DNA from: Pseudomonas guariconensis
Lineage (GTDB): Bacteria; Pseudomonadota; Gammaproteobacteria; Pseudomonadales; Pseudomonadaceae
Direction of reading: 5' to 3'
DNA: 43,794 nucleotides
Assembly (NCBI RefSeq): GCF_015680235.1
Contig: NZ_JADLJL010000039.1
Location: 1-43,794 of the forward strand
Below the pieces are notes generated by a model. It was not told the origin of the DNA. It was given only the letters and a program-made list of their open reading frames with translations, and searched no databases. Shown in pieces: positions 34,131-41,183 of the stretch (positions are counted from its first letter, which is position 1; every line of letters starts with the position of its first letter). Position numbers and translations under genes: made by a program.

Positions 34131-35609
34131 ATGGGTGCCTGGCTTAGCAATATCTCCCTGAAATACAAGTTCTGGGCCGTCAACGCGGTGGCCTTCATCA
34201 CCACCTTGCTGCTGGTGCTCTACGCCGTGCACCTGGAACAGCAGGCGCGCGCCGAAGGAGCCCGCGACACGGCGGCCGCCCAGGCCGAGCTGATCAGCGC
34301 CTGGCCGTCCGGGCAAGCCCTGCCATCGCAGCCCAACCTGGTGGCCTGGCAGGCCGGGCAGGTGCCGGTCATCGCCGAACAGCCGCGCGAGGCCTTGGCC
34401 AACGCCCAGGGCTGGGTCGCGCTGCCCCACGCCAGGATCCTGGGCGACACCCCACTGTTTGGCGCCCAGGTCGTACGCCATGGCGACCAGCAAGTCGCCG
34501 TACTGGCCCAGGCGCCGAGCCTGCGCCAGGTGTTCCTCGAACGCTTCAGCCGCTATGCCGTCTGCGTGCTGATCCTGATGCTGGCGATGCTTTGTGCCTC
34601 GCAGTTGCTGATCCGCTTTCTGCTCAGCCAGCTAAATACCCTCAAGGACGTGATGCTCCACGTGGAGAAGACCGGCGACCTGGCCGCCCGTGTGCCGCTG
34701 TCCTGCGGCGATGAAGTCGGCCAGATGGCGGGCGCCTTCAATGCCATGCAAACCACCTACCACCGCATCGTCAGCACCGTGGCGCACACCGCGGCGCAAC
34801 TGGACGCCGGCGCCGCACGCCTGGCCGCGAGCATGGACGAAGTACGCCACGGCATGATCGGCCAGCAAAGCGAAACCGACCAAGCGGCCACGGCGATCAA
34901 TGAAATGTCCGCCACCGTGCACCATATCGCCCAGCATGCCGGTGCCACCCGCGACCTGTCCCAGAGCGCCGACGCCCTGGCCGGCAGCGGCCAGGCCGTG
35001 GTCAGCCGGGTACAGGGCTCGATCGCCGGGTTGTCCGGCGGGGTTCAGCAGACCGCCGAGATGATTCGCCAGCTGGCCGAGGATAGCCAGCGCATCAATG
35101 GCGTGGTCGGGGTGATCCACAGCATCGCCGAGCAGACCAACCTGCTGGCGTTGAACGCAGCCATCGAGGCCGCCCGGGCCGGCGACCTGGGCCGCGGCTT
35201 CGCGGTGGTGGCGGACGAAGTGCGCAACCTGGCCAGGCGCGTGCAAAGCTCCACGGATGAAATCACCGCCATGGTCTCGGCGCTGCAGGCCGGTACCCGG
35301 GATGCGGTGGAGTTCATGCAGGAGAGCTCATACAAGGCCGATGACTGCGTCAAGCAAGCCCAGGAGGCCGGCGAAGCGCTGCTCGAGATCACCAGCGCGG
35401 TGGCGCAGATGCGCGAGAGCAACACCCAGATCGCCGTGGCCGCGCAACAGCAGAGCCAGGTTGCCGAGGAGATGAACCGGGCGGTGGTGAGCATCCGCGA
35501 TGTCACCGAACAGACCGTCCAGCAGACGGTCGGCTCGGCCACCACCAGCAGCGAACTGGCGACCCTGGCCGCGCAGCTGAACAAGGCCATCGGCCAGCTC
35601 AAGCTATAG
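34131..35609 (+). CDS. Methyl-accepting chemotaxis protein with a short periplasmic domain
   Basis: 492 aa. TM1 about 13-34, periplasmic sensor about 35-141, TM2 about 142-163, HAMP about 165-215 ('SQLNTLKDVMLHVEKTGDLAARV'), then a long coiled-coil signalling domain with the hairpin tip 'IAEQTNLLALNAAIEAARAG' near 330-350 that binds CheW/CheA. The sensor of roughly 105 residues is shorter than a 4HB or dCACHE domain, and I do not recognise its fold. There is no C-terminal CheR-binding pentapeptide. AGAGAAGA precedes the start. The ligand is unknown. Confidence 0.93.
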   Translation: MGAWLSNISLKYKFWAVNAVAFITTLLLVLYAVHLEQQARAEGARDTAAAQAELISAWPSGQALPSQPNLVAWQAGQVPVIAEQPREALANAQGWVALPHARILGDTPLFGAQVVRHGDQQVAVLAQAPSLRQVFLERFSRYAVCVLILMLAMLCASQLLIRFLLSQLNTLKDVMLHVEKTGDLAARVPLSCGDEVGQMAGAFNAMQTTYHRIVSTVAHTAAQLDAGAARLAASMDEVRHGMIGQQSETDQAATAINEMSATVHHIAQHAGATRDLSQSADALAGSGQAVVSRVQGSIAGLSGGVQQTAEMIRQLAEDSQRINGVVGVIHSIAEQTNLLALNAAIEAARAGDLGRGFAVVADEVRNLARRVQSSTDEITAMVSALQAGTRDAVEFMQESSYKADDCVKQAQEAGEALLEITSAVAQMRESNTQIAVAAQQQSQVAEEMNRAVVSIRDVTEQTVQQTVGSATTSSELATLAAQLNKAIGQLKL

Positions 35610-35685
35610 GGTCGATAACCCGCCTCGATTGGCCCTCGCCAGGGGGCCGCACTAAGCTTTGGGCATGACCGATGAGGAAATGCCC

Positions 35686-36054
35686 ATGAGCAAACGACTG
35701 CCCAATCTGCCCGCCTGGCAATGGCGTGGCTACCACCATAATCACCGTCACCCGACCAACCTGGTGCTGCACCTGATCGCCGTGCCGTTGTTCATCTTAG
35801 GCGCGCTGTTGGTGCTCTCGGGCCTGTTCGGCCTCGACCTGAGCCAGGTTGCCGTCGGCGTGATCGCCCTGGCCGCGGGCCTGGGTCTGCAGCGTCAGGG
35901 GCACCGCCTGGAAGCCGAACAACCGGAGCCGTTCGCCAACCGCAAGGATGCCGTGCAGCGTCTCCTGACCGAGCAGTTCATCACCTTTGCGCGCTTCGTC
36001 TTCAGTGGCGCCTGGTGGCGTGCCTGGCGCGAGCGCCACAAGCACCGCCGTTGA
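35686..36054 (+). CDS. Mpo1/DUF962-like membrane protein
   Basis: 122 aa from ATG 35686, with GAGGAAA upstream. 'YHHNHRHPTNLVLHLIAVPLF' carries the His/Asn pattern of the DUF962/Mpo1 family (H-x-x-x-x-N, then H-x-x-x-x-P), followed by hydrophobic helices 'ILGALLVLSGLFGLDL' and 'VAVGVIALAAGLGLQRQGH'. In yeast, Mpo1 is a 2-hydroxy fatty acid dioxygenase needing Fe2+. Activity in bacteria is an inference. Convergent with the CHAD gene, 5 nt away. Confidence 0.7.
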   Translation: MSKRLPNLPAWQWRGYHHNHRHPTNLVLHLIAVPLFILGALLVLSGLFGLDLSQVAVGVIALAAGLGLQRQGHRLEAEQPEPFANRKDAVQRLLTEQFITFARFVFSGAWWRAWRERHKHRR

Positions 36055-36059
36055 GGCAG

Positions 36060-36827
36060 CTAACGACGCGCCAGGGCCGCCTGCAAGGCTTGCAGGGTGA
36101 TATCGGCCTTGCCCTCGGCCTCGTGCAGTTCGCACTCCCAAGCCGCCTTGAACGGCGCCAGGTCGGCGTGCTCGCGCACCAACAGCAACCACTGGACGCG
36201 GTCGTGCCAGTCGCCCAGGTCGCCCTGGGCCCGCTTGAGCAACCGCTGCAGTTTCTTGCCGGCATGCCTCAATTGCGGATAGGCCTCGTCGCCGTAGCGC
36301 GCCCGCTTGATCAGCAGGCGCAGGCGATGACGATCATGGGCAGGGTCGGCCAGGGCCTTTTCCAATTTGCGCCATTGCTTGCGCAGGCGCTTGTCGATGC
36401 GTTTGCCCAGATCGTCCACCAGGCCTTCCCGGGCACTGACCCGCAGGAACAACGGGAAGTTGTCGATGATGGCCAGCACCCGGGTAAGTTGGCGGCTGGC
36501 GGCCACGCTGGCAAAGGTCTTGGCCCTGCCCTGCAGGCGTTGGCGACCGACCTGTTCATGGCCCTGCCCGATCAGGTGCGCTGCCAGCACCTCGCGATCA
36601 CGCAGGGGCGTGGTCAAGGTGCCCAAGGCTTTCGCCGCGTCCTCCAGCTGCTCCACACCCGGCAGCCCGCGCAAGGGCCGCAGCAGGCTGCGCAGGCGCC
36701 TCAGGCTGATACGCAAATCGTGCAGCGCTTCGCTGTCGACATCTGCAGCCAACCGTTCACGACACGCCAGCAGACGCACCTGAACGGCCAGCACCTGGGC
36801 AATGACATGATCGAGCATGGAAGCCAT
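36060..36827 (-). CDS. CHAD domain protein
   Basis: 255 aa, essentially one CHAD domain of helical repeats with conserved His and basic residues ('ALHDLRISLRRLRSLL', 'RKQWRKLEKALADPAHDRHRLRLLIKRARY'). CHAD proteins bind polyphosphate and often associate with polyphosphate granules; there is no attached CYTH triphosphatase domain here and no ppk gene nearby. GGAG stands 6 nt before ATG 36827. A small lipoprotein gene precedes it by 14 nt, so the two are probably cotranscribed. Confidence 0.9.
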   Translation of the reverse strand: MASMLDHVIAQVLAVQVRLLACRERLAADVDSEALHDLRISLRRLRSLLRPLRGLPGVEQLEDAAKALGTLTTPLRDREVLAAHLIGQGHEQVGRQRLQGRAKTFASVAASRQLTRVLAIIDNFPLFLRVSAREGLVDDLGKRIDKRLRKQWRKLEKALADPAHDRHRLRLLIKRARYGDEAYPQLRHAGKKLQRLLKRAQGDLGDWHDRVQWLLLVREHADLAPFKAAWECELHEAEGKADITLQALQAALARR

Positions 36828-36841
36828 AGGTCACTCCAGCA

Positions 36842-37120
36842 TCAACGCCCCGCGCGGGATTCACGGATGTAGAAGCGCGCCTTCTCGGCCTTGCGCGAGC
36901 AACCTTCGAACGCTTCGAACTGTTGCTGGGTCTTGGCGCCGGTCAGCAGCGACAGGGCCTTGGAATAGCTGACGGTGCCGGCAAAGCCTTCGGCCTTGGC
37001 AAGGTCCAGTTCCTTCCAGGCGGCATCGAGCTGGTTCGCACAGCTGTCACGATAAGCCGTCTTGCCTGCGCAGCCAGCCAGGGCCAGGGCCAGGAGGGGA
37101 AGGCAGATCCATGCTTTCAT
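36842..37120 (-). CDS. Small lipoprotein of unknown function
   Basis: 92 aa from ATG 37120, after GAGGTATT. A lipoprotein signal is clear: K-A-W, a hydrophobic stretch, then LALAGC with lipidated C17. The mature part is helical and charged ('SCANQLDAAWKELDLAKAEGF', 'FEGCSRKAEKARFYIRESR'), with two further Cys in the mature part. Two other Pseudomonas features to note are the lack of any motif I know and its position just ahead of the CHAD gene. Divergent from the patatin gene. Confidence 0.75.
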   Translation of the reverse strand: MKAWICLPLLALALAGCAGKTAYRDSCANQLDAAWKELDLAKAEGFAGTVSYSKALSLLTGAKTQQQFEAFEGCSRKAEKARFYIRESRAGR

Positions 37121-37282
37121 CGGTAATACCTCGAAATTGAACAAACGAATTGAGTGGCCGTTCGACGCTCAGGCAAGCGAAAAGTGCCCTGCTCAGCGTA
37201 GCCCAGCGCGGTCTACATTGAAGCATAGGCAGCAATGGGTGCATTGTTGGACCATGGTTGCACAGCAGTGAGGGGGACGATC

Positions 37283-38323
37283 ATGAGCAAACGCGTGGCA
37301 TTGGTACTGGGATCCGGCGGTGCCCGGGGGTACGCGCACATCGGCGTGATCGAGGAAATCGAACGACGAGGCTACGAAATCGCCTGTATCGCCGGCTGCT
37401 CGATGGGGGCGGTGATCGGCGGCATCTATGCAGCCGGCAAGCTGGACGAATACCGGGGCTGGATCGAAAGCCTGGACTACCTGGACGTGCTGCGCCTGGT
37501 GGATGTGAGCTTTCGTCTCGGCGCGATCCGTGGCGACAAGGTGTTCGGCCAGATTCGCAAGATCGTCGGCGAGGTGAACATCGAGCAATTGTCCATTCCC
37601 TACACGGCCGTGGCGGCGGACCTCACCAACCAGCAGGAAATCTGGTTCCAGGAAGGCTGCCTGCACCAGGCCATGCGCGCCTCGGCAGCGATTCCCAGCC
37701 TGTTCACGCCGGTGATGCAGGGTAACCGGATGCTGGTCGATGGCGGCATTCTCAACCCATTGCCGATCGTTCCGGTGGTTTCCAGCCACTGCGACCTGAT
37801 CATCGCGGTGAACCTCAACGCCACCAACCAGAAGCAGTACCAGTTGCCGGTGATCGAACGCCCGGCGGCGTTCAAGATGCGTTTCGATTCCTTGATCAGT
37901 TCGCTTGGCTCGCGCATGCCCTTTCGACGCAAGCCGGCCGAACAGCTGATACGCATCGAGCAGGAAATCGTCTCCGAAAGCCTGGCTGCCCATAACCCTT
38001 GGCTCGGGGAGTCGGCAGACCCGGAGAGCCAGCAACCGGCCGCGGCGCCGGAACGCGGGGGGGCGCCCAGGTCGGCCACCGGTTCGTTCATCATCGACAA
38101 CGTCGGGCCGGCCTCGTTACTCGACCTGATCAACCAGAGCTTCGAGGTGATGCAGACGTCCCTGGCCCAGTACAAGATCGCCGGCTATCCGCCGGATGTG
38201 CTGATCAACGTGCCCAAGCGGGTGTGCCGCTTCTTCGAGTTCTACAAGGCGCCGGAGCTGATCGCGCTGGGGCGGGAGATCGCGCGGGATACGCTGGATA
38301 ACTATGAAGGCGAGCGGCGTTAG
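37283..38323 (+). CDS. Patatin-like phospholipase
   Basis: 346 aa from ATG 37283, which has GAGGGGGA upstream; the longer reading from 37235 is not needed. The patatin catalytic set is complete: oxyanion G10-SGGARG, nucleophile S40 in 'GCSMGA' (G-x-S-x-G), and D153 in 'LVDGGILNP' for the Ser-Asp dyad. The C-terminal part beyond about 260 is family-variable. It resembles RssA/PlpD-type soluble patatins and lacks a signal peptide or beta-barrel domain. Substrate and regulation unknown; a possible lipase/esterase on phospholipids. Confidence 0.93.
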   Translation: MSKRVALVLGSGGARGYAHIGVIEEIERRGYEIACIAGCSMGAVIGGIYAAGKLDEYRGWIESLDYLDVLRLVDVSFRLGAIRGDKVFGQIRKIVGEVNIEQLSIPYTAVAADLTNQQEIWFQEGCLHQAMRASAAIPSLFTPVMQGNRMLVDGGILNPLPIVPVVSSHCDLIIAVNLNATNQKQYQLPVIERPAAFKMRFDSLISSLGSRMPFRRKPAEQLIRIEQEIVSESLAAHNPWLGESADPESQQPAAAPERGGAPRSATGSFIIDNVGPASLLDLINQSFEVMQTSLAQYKIAGYPPDVLINVPKRVCRFFEFYKAPELIALGREIARDTLDNYEGERR

Positions 38324-38416
38324 GTGCCTGGGTGTTCACCCTGCACTGCCACGCGTACGTCCCGCGATTGGCCGGCGCGCCATCGCGATACATGGCACGG
38401 GCTGCGCCCGTGATCG

Positions 38417-38567
38417 CGGGGCAAGCCCGCTCTCATAGAACAACGCATGACTATTTGATTTTGCGAGTCTTGTGAGAGCGGGCTTGTCCCGCGATTGGGC
38501 CGGGCCGGATATCACCGTCGCCTGGCAAGGGCTTCGCCTTTAATCGCGGAACAAGCCGCGCTCCCAC
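38417..38567. repeat. Composite REP element, copy 2 (inverted relative to copy 1)
   Basis: Three REP-like units and the same two spacers as at 23-178, on the opposite strand. On this strand it reads gcaagcccgctctcatagaa, a spacer with aacgcatgactatttgatt, then gagagcgggcttgtcccgcg, the spacer gggccgggccggatatcacc, and a last unit ending ccgcgctcccac. It fills the interval between the patatin gene and the ppiD terminator. Confidence 0.88.
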
Positions 38568-38655
38568 AGGGGGGCGGCGCTAGCCGCTTGTTCTCTGCGC
38601 GACATCGCAGCCCGAAGGGCTGGGATATCTCTTGCAAGTTCAAGCGAGGCTCGAA

Positions 38656-38687
38656 ACGAAACAGGCCGCATAAGCGGCCTGTTTCGT
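38656..38687 (-). terminator. Rho-independent terminator after ppiD
   Basis: A perfect 14-bp stem, ACGAAACAGGCCGC (38656-38669) and its complement (38674-38687), with loop ATAA. It stands 14 nt after the ppiD stop. The stem is U-rich at its base on the minus strand. Could work for either strand. Confidence 0.8.
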
Positions 38688-38701
38688 TACGGGGCGGGCA
38701 C

Positions 38702-40573
38702 TCAGTAGCGAGTGACGTCGGCGTTGGCTTCCAGCTGCTTGCGATAGGCGGCGAAGTCCTGCTGGCCGGCACGGGAGGCAAGGTAGCGACGGATTTGCGT
38801 CTTCTCCTCGTCGGTGGCCGCAGCACCTTCGTTGACCCCCTTGAGCTGCAGGACCACCAAGCTGCCATCGCCCAGGACCACGCTGCCGTATACCGGCTTG
38901 TCCTTGGACTCGGGCTTGGCCAGACGGAACACTGCCTGCAGTTCGGCTGGGTCGATACCGTCCTGGCCGCGGGTGACCGCTTCCTGAACCTTCCACGCCT
39001 GGCCCTCATGGGCCGCATCAGCGGCGACCGAGCCATCACGCAGGCCAGCGATCAGCTTGTCGGCCTTGGCCTTGAGTTCGGCGATCGCCTTTTCCTTGGC
39101 CAGGTGGTCGTGGATGTTCTTGGCCACGGCCTCCAACGGCAACTGCGACGGCTTGCGGTGCTCCTTGACCCGCAGCACGACCACGGTTTCCGGGTCCAGC
39201 TCGATGGCGTTGCTGTTGGCGCCTTCGTCCAGCACTTCTTCGCTGAACGCTGCCTGGACCACCGAACGGTTGGCGGTGATGCCTTCGCCGCCCTCGCGAC
39301 CGAACGCTGCCGAGGTCTGCACCTTCAGGCCCAGGTCCTGGGCCGGCTGGGCCAGGTCGGAGGCTTCGAAAGCGGCATCCTCGAGCTGCTTGGTCACTTC
39401 CACGAAGCGCTGTTCGACCTGCTGGGTCTTCAGTTCGCGGGTCAGCTTGTCTTTCAGGCTGGCGAAGGTCGGCACTTCCGGCGCCTGGACACCCAGCAGC
39501 TTGATCAGGTGGTAACCGAACTCGGTGCGCACCGGCGCCGATACCTGGTCCTGGTTCAGCTTGTACAGCGCCTGCTCGAAGGCCGGGTCATAGACGCCGG
39601 GGCCTGCGAAGCCAAGGTCACCGCCATTGTTGGCCGAACCTGGGTCCTGGGAGAACTCCTTGGCCAGGGCGGCGAAATCCTCGCCCTTGGCCAGGCGCTG
39701 CTGGATCTCCTCGATGCGGGCCTTGGCCTGGGCATCGGAGACCTTGTCGTTGACTTCGATCAGGATGTGCGCGGCATGGCGCTGCTCGGCCAGGTTGGCG
39801 ACTTCCTTCTCGTACAGGGCCTTGAGCTCGTCCTCGTTGACCTCGACCTGGTCGAAGAAGGCCGACTTCTTCAGCTCGATGTAATCGATGACCACCTGGT
39901 CTGGCGTCATGAATTCCTTGGCGTGCTGGTCGTAGTGCGCCTTGACCTCCTCGTCGCTCACCTTGACCGCGGCCGGGTCGGCCTTGAAGGTCAGCGAGGC
40001 GAAGTCACGGGTCTGCTTCTCCAGTCGGGCAAAGGCCTCGACCTGCTTGTCGGTGACGAAGCTGCTACCGACCAGGCCTGTGCGCAGCTGGCTGATGAGC
40101 ATTTCCTCGGTCAGCATCTCGCGGAACTGCATCCGGCCATAGCCCAGCTGGCGGATGACCGAGTCGAAGCGTTCGGCGCTGAACTTGCCGTCAACCTGGA
40201 ACTCCGGCATCTGCAGGATCATTTGATCCAGCGCGGCTTCGGAGAAGGAGAACTTGGCATCCTTGGCGCCCTGCAACAGCAGCTTGCGCTCGATCAGCCC
40301 CTTGAGCGCGGCTTCGCGCAGCATTTTTTCGTCCAGCAACGCGGGGTCGAAATCCTTGCCCAGCTGTTGCATCAGCTGACGGCGCTGCAAGTCGACGGCC
40401 TGGCTCAGCTCGTTCTGGCTGATGGTCTCGTCGTTCACCTTGGCAGCGTCCTGGCTATGGCTGGTGGCCTGGAAGATGGCCTCGAAGCCGGTCAGCGCCA
40501 TCAGCACAACGATAAGGCCGATGATGGTCTTGGCAATCCAACCTTGTGAATTGTCCCTGATATTCTGCAGCAT
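38702..40573 (-). CDS. ppiD: Periplasmic folding chaperone/isomerase PpiD
   Basis: 623 aa from ATG 40573 after GGGGGAC; the longer reading from 40651 overlaps the hupB terminator and adds unlikely residues. One N-terminal membrane anchor (about 16-34, 'TIIGLIVVLMALTGFEAIF') holds it at the periplasmic face. It has a SurA_N-like region (about 45-200), a parvulin/PpiC domain about 264-360 ('RHAAHILIEVN', 'FSQDPGSANNGGDLGF', 'FGYHLIKL') and a C-terminal chaperone part. It assists proteins leaving the Sec translocon. Downstream of hupB in the conserved lon-hupB-ppiD order. Confidence 0.95.
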   Translation of the reverse strand: MLQNIRDNSQGWIAKTIIGLIVVLMALTGFEAIFQATSHSQDAAKVNDETISQNELSQAVDLQRRQLMQQLGKDFDPALLDEKMLREAALKGLIERKLLLQGAKDAKFSFSEAALDQMILQMPEFQVDGKFSAERFDSVIRQLGYGRMQFREMLTEEMLISQLRTGLVGSSFVTDKQVEAFARLEKQTRDFASLTFKADPAAVKVSDEEVKAHYDQHAKEFMTPDQVVIDYIELKKSAFFDQVEVNEDELKALYEKEVANLAEQRHAAHILIEVNDKVSDAQAKARIEEIQQRLAKGEDFAALAKEFSQDPGSANNGGDLGFAGPGVYDPAFEQALYKLNQDQVSAPVRTEFGYHLIKLLGVQAPEVPTFASLKDKLTRELKTQQVEQRFVEVTKQLEDAAFEASDLAQPAQDLGLKVQTSAAFGREGGEGITANRSVVQAAFSEEVLDEGANSNAIELDPETVVVLRVKEHRKPSQLPLEAVAKNIHDHLAKEKAIAELKAKADKLIAGLRDGSVAADAAHEGQAWKVQEAVTRGQDGIDPAELQAVFRLAKPESKDKPVYGSVVLGDGSLVVLQLKGVNEGAAATDEEKTQIRRYLASRAGQQDFAAYRKQLEANADVTRY

Positions 40574-40641
40574 GCGTCCCCCAGAAACGGTTGTACCACT
40601 GCGTCGACAACCGTGGAGCGTGGGTAGAGTCCTGATAGAAG

Positions 40642-40669
40642 AAAGGCGCATCCTGTGGGATGCGCCTTT
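40642..40669 (-). terminator. Rho-independent terminator after hupB
   Basis: AAAGGCGCATCC (40642-40653), loop TGTG, and the complementary GGATGCGCCTTT (40658-40669); on the minus strand a 12-bp stem ending in CCTTTCTTCT. It separates hupB from ppiD. Confidence 0.78.
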
Positions 40670-40757
40670 TCAAAGCGAGCGTGCCAACGGGAACGTTTGC
40701 GGCCCCGCCGTCACGCGGTCGGGCCTGGCATGGCCAAGCCCGGCTGAAAGAGACGAC

Positions 40758-41030
40758 TTAGTTGACGGCGTCTTTCAGGCCCTTGCCAGCCTTGAAACCT
40801 GGAACCTTGGCGGCAGCGATCTTGATCGCCTTGCCAGTTTGTGGGTTGCGGCCGGTGCGCTCGGCGCGCTCCTTGACCGAGAAGGTACCGAAGCCAACCA
40901 GTACAACATCGTCACCTTGCTTCAGGGCGCCGGTGACGGATTCGATGACTGCGTCCAGCGCACGGCCAGCTACAGCTTTCGGAATGTCAGCGGATGCGGC
41001 GATAGCGTCAATCAGTTCCGACTTGTTCAC
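40758..41030 (-). CDS. hupB: HU-beta DNA-binding protein
   Basis: 90 aa, the standard HU length. It starts with GTG 41030; AGGGGAC lies 6-7 nt upstream. The helical N-terminus 'MNKSELIDAIAASADIPKAVA' is followed by the DNA-binding beta-arm region 'GFGTFSVKERAERTGRNPQTG' and 'IKIAAAKVPGFKAGKGLKDAV'. HU bends DNA and compacts the nucleoid. It has its own strong promoter (41129-41158) and terminator. Confidence 0.97.
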   Translation of the reverse strand: MNKSELIDAIAASADIPKAVAGRALDAVIESVTGALKQGDDVVLVGFGTFSVKERAERTGRNPQTGKAIKIAAAKVPGFKAGKGLKDAVN

Positions 41031-41128
41031 TCTAAGTCCCCTTATATCTCTATTGAGTTTGTTTCTAAGTATGTAATGAAAAGCTTATGAAACGAGCACT
41101 GGGCGGCCTATTGACACTGGCGTGCCGT

Positions 41129-41158
41129 TTTATAGCAAGGCCCCGAAAAAACTGTCAA
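41129..41158 (-). promoter_or_regulatory. Sigma-70 promoter of hupB
   Basis: On the minus strand a -35 of TTGACA (41153-41158), an 18-nt spacer, and a -10 of TATAAA (41129-41134). It lies about 100 nt upstream of the hupB start and 25 nt after the lon stop. A very good match to the consensus. Confidence 0.75.
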
Positions 41159-41183
41159 GGAAAGCCCCCCAGCGAAATACGTA

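Noticed and set aside
38495..40549. 684-codon open frame opposite ppiD
   Set aside because: Runs through the REP repeat and a terminator; Leu/Val/Gly-rich shadow of ppiD with no domain.
41111..41136. Plus-strand TTGACA followed by TATAGC in the lon-hupB gap
   Set aside because: Spacer of 14 nt is too short and no gene lies downstream on the plus strand; the minus-strand promoter fits hupB.
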